Shown here piece after piece: positions 43,906-52,309 of a stretch of 64,000 nt of DNA (position 1 is its first letter; the number at the start of each line of letters is the position of its first letter). This DNA comes from Bog-473 sp963728845 (GTDB lineage: Bacteria; Actinomycetota; Acidimicrobiia; Acidimicrobiales; RAAP-2): the NCBI GenBank assembly GCA_963728845.1, contig CAVSLS010000055.1:62001-126000 (forward strand), in the 5' to 3' direction. The position numbers were made by a program, and so were the translations under genes. The notes beneath the pieces are model-generated. The model had not been told where the DNA came from. It made no database searches and was given only the letters and a program-made list of their open reading frames with translations.

Positions 43906-46900
43906 GTGCGCACGGTCCGAGAGATCACCGTCTTCGTGGTCGCGACGGCGATGACTCTCGTCCTCATCGTCCTTCTCGGGAGCCAGCTTTCTCCGTTGCC
44001 CGCTTCCGGCGTGACGCCAACATGGCATACGACGGCAAGCTTCCGCCCATTGGCCAACGTCAGCGCCGTCTCTTGCGCCCCGATCTCGACCACTTGTGTC
44101 GCGGTCGGCGACGATGGTGGACACGTTGCCTCGGTGATCGTGACGAACAACGACGGGTCCAGTTGGTCCGACGCCACACCTCCCCCAGGCGTCACCAGCC
44201 TCTCCACCGTGTCCTGCCCGTCTGCTTCGGTCTGCTACGCCGGCGGGGGCTCCGGGATCATGAAGTCGACCAATGGTGGGTCGACCTGGACCGTTCAGGA
44301 CTCGCTTCAATAGCCAATCAATCGCTTGCATAACCACTTCTGAATGCACAGCGGTCGGTGGTTCCTCCAATCTCAAGACAACTGACGGAACATCCTGGAA
44401 TCCCCAGATAGCACCGGCGGGACTGGACTCACTTTCCAGCGTCTCGTGCCCAGGCGTCAATACATGCCTCGCAGTTGGCTTTGCCAACTCGGTTCCCTCG
44501 ATCGTCGGAACACAAGATGGCACTACGTGGACAACGCTCGAACAACCGGCAGCGTCATCGCTGTCCTCCATTTCTTGTGCCAAGGCGACAAACTGCGTCG
44601 CCTCCGGAATTGCGCTTGGTGGCGGAGGTACATCTCTTCGAACAGTCGACTTGTCGACTTGGACCGCTCCGACTCTCATTCCAACTGGAACTCAACTGAA
44701 CTCACTGGCCTGCCCGATCGAGACAACGTGTATCGCGGTCGGTACCAACCTCAGTTCCACTCCCTACGTGGTTGGGACTTCAAACAACGGTTCCACTTGG
44801 TCGTCCCAAAGCGCGCCATCGAACGCCATCGACTTGACCGGCATCTCATGTGCGACCGCGGTGGATTGCATCGCCGTGGGGAACAGCGGCAACACGGGAG
44901 CCGGATCAACCATTATGGGAACGACGACTGGCGGGCTGTCGTGGGTCGTCCAGAATCCACCTCCTGGTGCCAGCCGATTGAACGCCGATCTCATGTCCGA
45001 GCAGAGCCAACTGTTTCGCTGTTGGAATCAACACGGTCCTGGTCTCGTCAACGCTGGATATGCATGGAACCCTGAAGTCATCCCGACCCAAGTCAGCGGA
45101 CTGAACGGGATCTCGTGTGCGACAACCTCCGACTGCACGGCAGTTGGATTCGGCATCTTTGGAAGCCCCGTCGCTATCGGAACGACTGATGGCGGTCGCA
45201 CCTGGACGGCGGAGACGGTTCCGGCCGGGGTCGGCGTCTTGACTGCGAGTTTCATGTGTCAGCGCATCCATCTGTTACGCCGTGAGTGACTTCGACCCCG
45301 TTGCCGCCTCACCCAGCATCATCGTCACCACCGACGGTGGGGTTGTGTGGTCGATCGGAGACATTCCCGGGCACCGTCAGCAATTTCACGGCCATCTCCT
45401 GCGTCGGACTCGATGCACTGCACGACGGTCGGTTCGTCTTCGGGTGGCCCCGGAGCGGCGATCCTCAGCACAACGAACGGCGGCAGCACCTGGACACCAC
45501 AAGCTGCTCCGTCCGGGGTCACCCTCGACGGCGTCTCCTGCTCGTCCCAGACAACGTGCTTAGCGACCGGATCCCACGTGATCGGAACCTCGAACGGCGG
45601 ATTGAAATGGAACGACCTGGGAGCTCCGGCCGGTTCGACCGCCTTGACCTCCGTGAGCTGCATCAGCTCGTCCAACTGCACGGCGGTCGGTGGGGCGAAC
45701 ATCCTCAACACGTCTGACGGAGGAGTCTCCTGGACCGACCTGGGCGCGCCGTTTGGAGTCGGGTCCCTCTCAGGTGTCTCGTGCGTAACCTCGGCCAACT
45801 GTGTCGCCGCCGGAGCTGCCTCGAACTTCGGCGGCACCATCGAGACCCTGTCGGCGCCGCCCAGCGTCACCACGACCGCCCTCTCAGTCGGAACCATCGG
45901 CGTGCCGTACACGAGCTCGCTGGCGGCCAGCGGAGGTCTGGCTCCCTACTCGTGGTCCGTGGCTGCAGGTGCGCTGCCGCCCGGGTTGGCACCTCGCTCC
46001 GAACGGCACCATCAGCGGTATCCCGACGATCTCCGGGCAATACCCGGTCACCTTCGCGGTGACCGACGCGAACTTCCTGTCGAGCGATGCCGCCCTCGTG
46101 ATCTCCATACGCCCGATCGCCGCGCCCGGTTACTGGGAGGTTGCCAGCGACGGTGGCATCTTCAGTTACGGCGGCGCCCAGTTCTACGGCTCGACCGGAA
46201 GCCTGCACCTCAACGCGCCCATCGTCGGGATGGCGGCGACGCCGGACGACGCCGGCTACTGGCTGCTGGCATCCGACGGAGGGATCTTCGCGTTCGGGGA
46301 CGCCATCTTCTACGGATCAACCGGCGGCATGCACCTCAATGCGCCGATCGTGGCGATGGCACCCACTCCGGACGGAGGCAGGGTACTGGCTCGTTGCCTC
46401 CGACGGCGGAGTGTTTGCCTTCGGGGATGCCACCTTCTTCGGTTCGGCCGGGTCCCTCCCGCTTGATCAAGCCGATCGTGGGCATGGCCTCCACCATCGA
46501 CGGTCAGGGCTACTGGCTGGTCTCGTCGGACGGAGGAATCTTCACCTACGGAGACGCCGCCTTCTCCGGGTCGGTCGGAGGGTTGCCGCTCCAAGCGCCG
46601 ATCGTCGCCATGACGTCGGCACCGGGCGGGGGCGGGTACTGGCTCGTCGCCTCGGACGGAGGCATCTTCAACTTCGGCGGCGTCACCTACTACGGCTCCA
46701 CCGGAGGCATGCCACTGAGTGCGCCGATCGTCGGGATGGATCGCACCGCCGACGGACAGGGCTACTGGATGGTGGGAAGCGACGGAGGCATCTTCAATTA
46801 CGGTGACGCCGGGTTCTTCGGATCCGCCGGCGGCCTGAAGCTGAACCGACCAGTGGTGGGCATGGCCGCCATCCAATCACTCTCGGCGGGACAGATCGTC

Positions 46901-46939
46901 TGTCGTCCACGCCGCAGGGGCGAGCGACTCCCGGGTTAA
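43906..46939 (+). CDS. Large secreted repeat protein (BNR-like propeller + Ig-like + DGGIF repeats), frameshifted
   Basis: GTG 43906, after GGAGGGAGG, opens MRTVREITVFVVATAMTLVL (signal/anchor). Residues to about 640 are repeats of about 45 residues with SCxxxxxCxAVG and TTNGGSTW elements, a sialidase/photosystem-stability-factor-like propeller probably stabilised by paired Cys. An Ig-like (He_PIG) domain follows: LPPGLA, GTISGIPTISGQYPVTF. Seven C-terminal GYWLVASDGGIFxFGDAxFY repeats end the protein. Frame breaks near 44310, 44980, 45280, 45340, 45990, 46375 and 46460 are single-base. Full length about 1010 residues; exported and possibly cell-wall bound. Ligand unknown. Confidence 0.65.
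46127..46880 (+). repeat. C-terminal DGGIF repeat array
   Basis: Seven protein repeats of about 36-44 residues of the form GYW.(V/L)ASDGGIF.(F/Y)G.A.F.GS.G, then L..PIV.MA.T.DG. Unit DNA similarity is moderate, so this is an old array. Similar but more divergent units end the broken protein at 2800-3586. The pattern is that of a beta-propeller. Confidence 0.75.
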
Positions 46940-46985
46940 GTTCTGACCACCTCGGCGTCGGCCGAGTGGCCATCGCCAGCGGCGC

Positions 46986-47806
46986 TCAGTCTTCGGCCTC
47001 GCGCAACGCCGCCGGACTCTGCCGGGCCAGCCAGGCGCACCATTCGTCCACTCCTTCTCCGGTGCGGGCGCTCGCCATGATGACCTGCGCCTGCGGGTTT
47101 ACGGCGGCAAGGTTGGCCAGGAAGGCATCGAGATCGAAGTCCAGGTGGGGCAGGAGGTCGACCTTGTTCACCACGACGACGTCGGCGGCCCGGAACATGA
47201 CCGGGTATTTGAGCGGCTTCTCCTCGCCCTCGGTCACCGCGTAGACCATCGCCCGCGCCTGCTCACCGACCCGGAACTCCGCAGGGCAGACCAAGTTGCC
47301 GACGTTCTCGATGATCAGCAGATCGAGCTCGGACAACGGCAGCCGCTCCATCGCGGACTGCACCATGACGGCATCGAGATGGCATTCTCCGCCGAAGCCG
47401 GCGCTCGTGTTCACGACTGAGATTGCCGCGTGCTCCTGCCCCCTCGAGACGATCCGCGTCGAGGCTCGTGGCGATGTCGCCTTCGATCACGCCGATGCGC
47501 AGCGAGCGCCCGAGCTCCTCCAGGGTCTTGCGCAGGAGCACCGTCTTCCCGGCGCCGGGAGACGACATGAGGTTGACCGCGCACACGCCGGACTCCGCGA
47601 AGCGCCGTCCGTTGTCGTCCGCCACCCGGTCGTTCTCCGAGAGCAGGTTCTCCAGGATCGTGACCCTGGTCTGACCCGTTTCCGTGTACCCCGAGTGATC
47701 ACCGGCAGCGTGGAGGTCCCCACCGTGTGTGGTGATGGTCGTGCACGTCGAGCGCGTGCTCGTGGATGTGCCGCGTGCCGTCGCGATGAACGTGAAACCG
47801 TCCCAT
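46986..47806 (-). CDS. hypB: Hydrogenase nickel incorporation GTPase HypB, frameshifted
   Basis: ATG 47806 opens a His-rich metal-binding tail, MGRFHVHRDGTRHIHEHALD, VHDHHH. After a shift near 47710, TRVTILENLLSENDRVADDN leads to VNLMSSPGAGKTVLLRKTLE (P-loop). Further shifts near 47430 lead to VNTSAGFGGECHLDAVMVQS, LLIIENVGNLVCPAEF (metal site) and VVVNKVDLLPHLDFDLDAFL (NKxD). It ends QSPAALREAED, TGA 46986. It inserts nickel into the hydrogenase large subunit with HypA. The gene starts 2 bases after hypA. Three indels, all recoverable. Confidence 0.87.
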
Positions 47807-47808
47807 GC

Positions 47809-48153
47809 CTAGGCGTCCACCAGATCGATCGAGACGACCAGGAGCTCCTCGCCGCTGAGCAACTTGACGTCGAATCCGCCACAGGCGCCACAGGCCATGA
47901 TCGGCATGTCGAGGGTGGTCGCTTCGCCGCATTCACGGCACTCGACCACGGCGGGCACCTGCTCAATGACGAGCTCCGCGTCGGCGAGCCCGGTCGTCGT
48001 CGTGCTCGAGACGATCTCCCAGCTGAACTGCAGAGCGTCGGGCACGACCTGGCGTAGATGTCCAATCTGCACCCTGACCTGAGACACCGGCCGTCCTTCC
48101 GCGTGCTTGGCCGCCGTGGTCGCAATCGCGTTGCAGATCGAGAGTTCATGCAT
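47809..48153 (-). CDS. hypA: Hydrogenase maturation nickel metallochaperone HypA
   Basis: 114 residues from ATG 48153: MHELSICNAIATTAAKHAEG, with His2 the invariant nickel ligand. The zinc site is CRECGEATTL and CGACGG (two CxxC). It delivers nickel to HypB and the hydrogenase precursor. First gene of hypA-hypB, 63 bases after the nickel permease gene on the same strand. The permease, HypA and HypB together form the nickel half of the locus. Confidence 0.93.
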   Translation of the reverse strand: MHELSICNAIATTAAKHAEGRPVSQVRVQIGHLRQVVPDALQFSWEIVSSTTTTGLADAELVIEQVPAVVECRECGEATTLDMPIMACGACGGFDVKLLSGEELLVVSIDLVDA

Positions 48154-48216
48154 CGCCTGCACCTCGTCTGGAGCATACCGACATGTGCACAACGTCGTCG
48201 TCGGGCAGCCTCGCCG

Positions 48217-49338
48217 TCAGGCCGACACGACCTCATCGGGCTCTTGAACCAGCGCGGAACCCCATCTCTCCTCGACTCGGGCCAAGCGCCAGTACAAGAG
48301 GGCGACGGCCCAGGTCGCGACGAACAAGCCCACGATCACGAAGCCGGCGGCATTGATGTTGAAGCGCCGGACGAAGTCCCAGAAGGGCGAGCTGAAGTCG
48401 GCCTCCTGCCCGACCAGGCCGAGGATCTCGATGGTCCCGACGAGGAACGCGACGGCGACCGACAACCCCGTGATCGTCAGGTTGTAGAAGACCTTGCGCA
48501 CCGGGTTGGCGAATGCCCAGTCGTAGGCGAAGTTCATGAAGCAACCGTCGAGCGTGTCGAAGAGGCACATGCCGGCCGCGAAGAGCACGGGCAGGGAGAG
48601 GATGGCGTAGAAGGGGAGGCCGCCGACGACAGCCGATCCAGCCAGCACGATGAGCCCGACCTCCGTCGCGGTGTCGAACCCGAGGCCGAAGAGGACCCCG
48701 ACGGGGTACATCTTCCACGAGGTGTCGATGTGGCGGGCGTAGCCCCCCAGCAGTCGATTCATGAGGCCCCGCTTGTCGAGCTGTCGCTCCAGCTCGGCGG
48801 CGTCGTACCGCCCTGATCGCATCTGGCGGTACAGCTTCATGATGGAGACCAGCACGACCAGGTTCACGAGCGCGATCAGGTACAGGAAGGTGCCCGAGAT
48901 GGAGGTCCCGACGATGTTCGTCGCGGAGTGCAGGCCCGAGGATTGCTGGCTGACCTGCAGATTCAGGGCCCGGATGCCGAAATTCAGCAGGACGGCGAGC
49001 ACCAGCACGACGCTCGAATGGCCGAGCGAGAAGAAGAAGCCCACGCCCAGCGGGCGTTTTCCCTCGCCAACCAGCTTCCGGGTGGTGTTGTCGATGGCGG
49101 CGATGTGGTCCGCGTCGAAGGCATGGCGGACCCCGAGCGTGTAGGCGAGCACCCCCGTCCCCACGCCGAACAGCTTGGTCTGTGAGATGTGGAAGTGATG
49201 CCCGACTGCCTTGGCCAACAGGGCCCAGCCGACCACGTTGAGCAGGACCACGGTTGCAGCCATGCCGGCGACCCTGGCCCACTCCCCGGCGGTCAGCCTC
49301 GGCTGCGCCGCTGCGGTGCTGCCCGGGGCCATGGCCAT
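48217..49338 (-). CDS. Nickel/cobalt permease (HoxN/NixA, NiCoT family)
   Basis: 373 residues from ATG 49338, with GGGAGGTG nine bases upstream. About eight membrane segments. RHAFDADHIAAIDNTTRKL is the NiCoT signature in helix II, GVGFFFSLGHSSVVLVLAVL the second signature, and LGFDTATEVGLIVLA and MCLFDTLDGCFMNFAY the third and fourth. It imports nickel (possibly cobalt) with high affinity. It sits between a Nur-like box and hypA, so its job is nickel supply to the hydrogenase. Intact, unlike many neighbours. Confidence 0.92.
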   Translation of the reverse strand: MAMAPGSTAAAQPRLTAGEWARVAGMAATVVLLNVVGWALLAKAVGHHFHISQTKLFGVGTGVLAYTLGVRHAFDADHIAAIDNTTRKLVGEGKRPLGVGFFFSLGHSSVVLVLAVLLNFGIRALNLQVSQQSSGLHSATNIVGTSISGTFLYLIALVNLVVLVSIMKLYRQMRSGRYDAAELERQLDKRGLMNRLLGGYARHIDTSWKMYPVGVLFGLGFDTATEVGLIVLAGSAVVGGLPFYAILSLPVLFAAGMCLFDTLDGCFMNFAYDWAFANPVRKVFYNLTITGLSVAVAFLVGTIEILGLVGQEADFSSPFWDFVRRFNINAAGFVIVGLFVATWAVALLYWRLARVEERWGSALVQEPDEVVSA

Positions 49339-49384
49339 CTGTTCACACCTCCCGTCCTCGTAGCCTTTTTCGCACTGTACGGTA

Positions 49385-49401
49385 CTGCGACCTATTCGCA
49401 A
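49385..49401. promoter_or_regulatory. Nur-like box between nickel permease and Fur gene
   Basis: TGCGA (49386-49390), five bases, then TCGCA (49396-49400), a perfect inverted repeat that resembles the Streptomyces Nur box (tTGCaa-N5-ttGCAA). A further TCGCA at 49370-49374 gives an overlapping second palindrome with TGCGA. It is 47 bases upstream of the permease and 69 bases before the Fur start, so one protein could control both. Confidence 0.55.
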
Positions 49402-49469
49402 TAGACCCCCCGAGCGGATGTCGGCCCGTTCCACGCGGGGGCCGCGACCGCCGCCGGTACGATCGCGAC

Positions 49470-49946
49470 GTGAGCAGGCACTCCCCGACAGACTCCGGGG
49501 GGCCCGCCGAGGCCGCAACACTCGAGGACGCACTCGACCTGGTGCGCCAGCACGGGGGGCGGGTGACCTCGTCGCGGCGCCTCCTCCTGCGGGCCCTCTT
49601 TGCCTCGAAGGGCCACCGGACCGCCGAGGAGCTCGCCGGCGAGGTGCAGGACGAGGCACCCGACATCCACATCTCGACCGTCTACCGCAACCTCGACGAG
49701 CTGGAGCGGCTCGGCGTGGTCGTCCATTCCCACTTCGGCCACGGTCCCGCCACCTACCACCTGGCGACGTCGGTCCACGGCCACTTCGTGTGCGAGGAGT
49801 GCGGAAAGCTGATCGAGGTGCCCGACTCGCTCTTTGACGGGGTGGCGAAGCAGGCCCTCTCCCGTTTCGGGTTCACCATCGACCCGCACCACTTCGCGAT
49901 GTTGGGGCGCTGCGCCGACTGCCCGTCGCCCAGCCCGGCGCTCTGA
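49470..49946 (+). CDS. Fur-family regulator, probably nickel-responsive (Nur)
   Basis: 158 residues from GTG 49470. The winged helix (RQHGGRVTSSRRLLLRALFA, DIHISTVYRNLDELERLGVV) is followed by the dimerisation/metal domain: HFGHGPATYHLATS, VHGHFVCEECGKLIEV (HxHxxCxxC) and CADC near the end. Zinc sites of Fur proteins are present. Its position between a nickel permease and hyp genes, with a Nur-like box upstream, makes Nur the best assignment over Fur or Zur. When nickel is high it would shut off the permease. Confidence 0.8.
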   Translation: MSRHSPTDSGGPAEAATLEDALDLVRQHGGRVTSSRRLLLRALFASKGHRTAEELAGEVQDEAPDIHISTVYRNLDELERLGVVVHSHFGHGPATYHLATSVHGHFVCEECGKLIEVPDSLFDGVAKQALSRFGFTIDPHHFAMLGRCADCPSPSPAL

Positions 49947-50082
49947 GGGCAGCGGGTGGCTGCACGGTGGCCCGACCCCACCTAGGATGGCCGACGCAGA
50001 GGGCGGCACCGCCCACGGAGTTGACCAACGTGTGGCGCTCACGGCGGCATCGCCGTTTGCACCGAGACCAGCCGGGAGCTCC

Positions 50083-50821
50083 ATGGGCGCTGTGGGCGAC
50101 AAGGTGACAGCGGGGAGGACGCCCGGCACCGGCACGTCGACCACCGGACAGCCTCCCCTGCCCGGGAATCCGGCGGACGTAACCGTCGTGACCCGCTACA
50201 CCATCGTCCCCGACCGCTCCCGGGTCTGGATCGACGCGCGCTCCAACGTGCACCCCATCCACTCGGAGACCAGTGGCCTCGAGGGCTACGTGGACCTCCA
50301 CCTCGGGCCGGGCGGCTGCCTCCATCCCGCGCTCGGAGCCGCACGGGCATCTGTCACTGGCCGTCGACCGCCTGAAGTCGGGCAACCGCATGGAGGACAG
50401 GGAGTTGCGGAGGCGGATCGACGCGCAGCGGTTCCCGCTGATCGAGGGTGACCTGGGGCAAATGGTGCAGAACGGCAGCGACGGGAGCTACCGGGTCAGT
50501 GGCGACGTGACGTTCCGCGGCGTGTCACGGCACTACAAGGACCTCATGACGATGGAGATGATCGACGAACGGACGATCAGCCTCACCGGCTCGTCCCGCT
50601 TCGACATCCGCGACTTCGGGATGCAGCCCCCCAAGGTGCTCGTGTTGAAGGTCGAGCCCGAGGTCGATGTCAAGGTGGCGATCGTCGCCGTCGAGGACGA
50701 CGCCGAACGAACGGGCCGAGTAGGAGGCAGCGGACGACCATGTGTCTGGGCATACCGGGGCAGCTGCGGGAGATATCGGAGGCCAATCGGCATCTGGCGC
50801 GCGTCGACGTGTCCGGCGTGA
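50083..50821 (+). CDS. YceI-like (lipid-binding-type) protein, one frameshift
   Basis: VTRYTIVPDRSRVWIDARSN, VHPIHSETSGLEGYVDLHLG, then (after a shift near 50335) LSLAVDRLKSGNRMEDRELR, RRIDAQRFPLIEG, SGDVTFRGVSRHYKDLMTME and LTGSSRFDIRDFGMQPPKVL match the YceI lipocalin-like barrel. No clear signal peptide, so it is likely cytoplasmic. ATG 50083 (GGGAG) or GTG 50189 may be the start. The frame runs 82 bases into hypC; the natural stop is probably the TAG near 50728 in another frame. Role in hydrogenase assembly unknown. Confidence 0.65.
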
Positions 50822-51030
50822 CGAGGGTCGTCAACATCGGCCTGCTCGAGGACGAGCCGCTCGTCCCGGGCGACTGGGTCTTGATCCACGTGGGCTTCGC
50901 CATGTCGAAGATCGACGAGGAGGAGGCCGAGCTGGCGCTCGCCGCGCTGCGGCTCATGGGCCAGGCCTACGAGGACGAACTCGATGCGTTCGGGGAGTCG
51001 AAGATTGCCGGCGAAACTGGAGGCAGCTAG
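50740..51030 (+). CDS. hypC: Hydrogenase assembly chaperone HypC
   Basis: 96 residues. MCLGIPGQLREISEANRHLA begins with the invariant Met-Cys2 that binds the Fe(CN)2CO precursor. TRVVNIGLLEDEPLVPGDWV and LIHVGFAMSKIDEEEAELAL complete the OB-fold. It shuttles the iron ligand assembly with HypD to the large subunit. Followed 97 bases later by hypD. Intact. Confidence 0.93.
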   Translation: MCLGIPGQLREISEANRHLARVDVSGVTRVVNIGLLEDEPLVPGDWVLIHVGFAMSKIDEEEAELALAALRLMGQAYEDELDAFGESKIAGETGGS

Positions 51031-51127
51031 TGGGAGTGGTCATCGGAGTGCCGATCGGGAGCGCTGCTCCCTCCACCCGGCCGCGGCCCGCCGCCTAGGA
51101 GGATCGGGCAGGGAAGGTAGGCACGAG

Positions 51128-52261
51128 ATGCGCTTCGTCGACGAGTACAGGGACCCGACGACGGCCAGGGCGTTGGTGGCGCAGATCACCGCGCTCGCCG
51201 GTGACCATGACCGGTTCAAGTTCATGGAGGTCTGCGGCGGCCACACGCACACCATCTATCGCCACGGGATCGAGCATGTCCTGCCCGCCGCCGTGGAGCT
51301 CGTGCACGGCCCGGGCTGCCCGGTGTGCGTCATCCCGATGGGGCGCGTGGACGACGCCATCGCCGTCGCCATGGAGCCCGGCGTCATCTTCACGTCGTTC
51401 GGTGACATGATGCGGGTGCCCGGCAGCAAGGGCAACCTCCTCGAGGCCAAGGCCAACGGGGCGGACATCCGCTTCGTGTACTCGCCGCTCGATGCGCTCC
51501 AGATCGCCACGGAGAATCCCGAGCGCGACGTGGTCTTCTTCGCCGTGGGCTTCGAGACGACCGCGCCGTCGACGGCGCTCACCCTGCTGGAGGCGAGGGC
51601 GCGGGCGGTGCCGAACTTCTCCGTCTTCTCCAACCACGTCACGATCGTCCCGCCGCTGCGGGCGATCCTCGAGTCCCCCGACCTCCGCCTCGACGGGTTC
51701 TTGGGACCGGGCCATGTGTCCACGGTCGTCGGGCAGCGCCCCTACCGCTTCGTTCCCGCCGAGTACGGGCTGCCGCTGGTCACGGCCGGCTTCGAGCCGC
51801 TCGACATCCTGCACGCCATCGCCATGCTGCTGACCCAGATCCGGGAGGGGCGCTGCGAGGTCGAGAACCAGTACTCGAGGGTCGTGCGCGAGGGCGGCAA
51901 CCCGCGCGCCCTGGCCGTGCTGGCCGAGGTCTTCGAGTTGCGCCCGCATTTCGAATGGCGGGGCCTGGGCTTCATCGCCCAGAGCGGGCTGAAGCTGCGC
52001 CCGGAGTTCGCGGCCTTCGACGCCGAGCTGCGCTACCTGATCCCGAACGTCCGGGTCGCGGACCCCAAGGCGTGCCAGTGCGGCGAGGTCCTCAAGGGTG
52101 TGATCAAGCCGTGGGAGTGCAAGGTCTTCGGCACCGCCTGCACCCCCGAGACGCCGATCGGCACCTGCATGGTCTCCTCGGAAGGCGCCTGTGCGGCGTA
52201 CTACAACTTCGGGCGGATGCACCGCGAGGCGGCGGTGACCCTCGGGCGGCGCAGCGGATGA
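51128..52261 (+). CDS. hypD: Hydrogenase formation protein HypD
   Basis: 377 residues from ATG 51128. FMEVCGGHTHTIYRHGIEHV holds the catalytic Cys, HGPGCPVCVIPMGRVDDAI the CPVC thiol pair, and FFAVGFETTAPSTALTLL a core motif. The C-terminal Cys set for the 4Fe-4S cluster is KACQCGEVLKGVIKPWECKV, FGTACTPETPIGTCMVSSEG. The scaffold on which Fe(CN)2CO is built with HypC. Its TGA overlaps an ATG (52258) of the hypF region. Intact. Confidence 0.94.
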   Translation: MRFVDEYRDPTTARALVAQITALAGDHDRFKFMEVCGGHTHTIYRHGIEHVLPAAVELVHGPGCPVCVIPMGRVDDAIAVAMEPGVIFTSFGDMMRVPGSKGNLLEAKANGADIRFVYSPLDALQIATENPERDVVFFAVGFETTAPSTALTLLEARARAVPNFSVFSNHVTIVPPLRAILESPDLRLDGFLGPGHVSTVVGQRPYRFVPAEYGLPLVTAGFEPLDILHAIAMLLTQIREGRCEVENQYSRVVREGGNPRALAVLAEVFELRPHFEWRGLGFIAQSGLKLRPEFAAFDAELRYLIPNVRVADPKACQCGEVLKGVIKPWECKVFGTACTPETPIGTCMVSSEGACAAYYNFGRMHREAAVTLGRRSG

Positions 52262-52262
52262 C

Positions 52263-52309
52263 GGGCGTGACCGGCGTGACCGGACGTGACCGGCGTGACC
52301 GGCGTGACC
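52263..52309 (+). repeat. 9-bp GTGACCGGC tandem repeats at the hypD-hypF junction
   Basis: Five copies of GGCGTGACC in a row after the hypD stop, one of them 10 bases (GGACGTGACC). Every copy carries a GTG. The odd unit puts ATG 52258 out of frame with hypF, leaving GTG 52286 as the effective start. Copy-number change would keep or shift frame, so the number can affect hypF translation. Confidence 0.6.
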
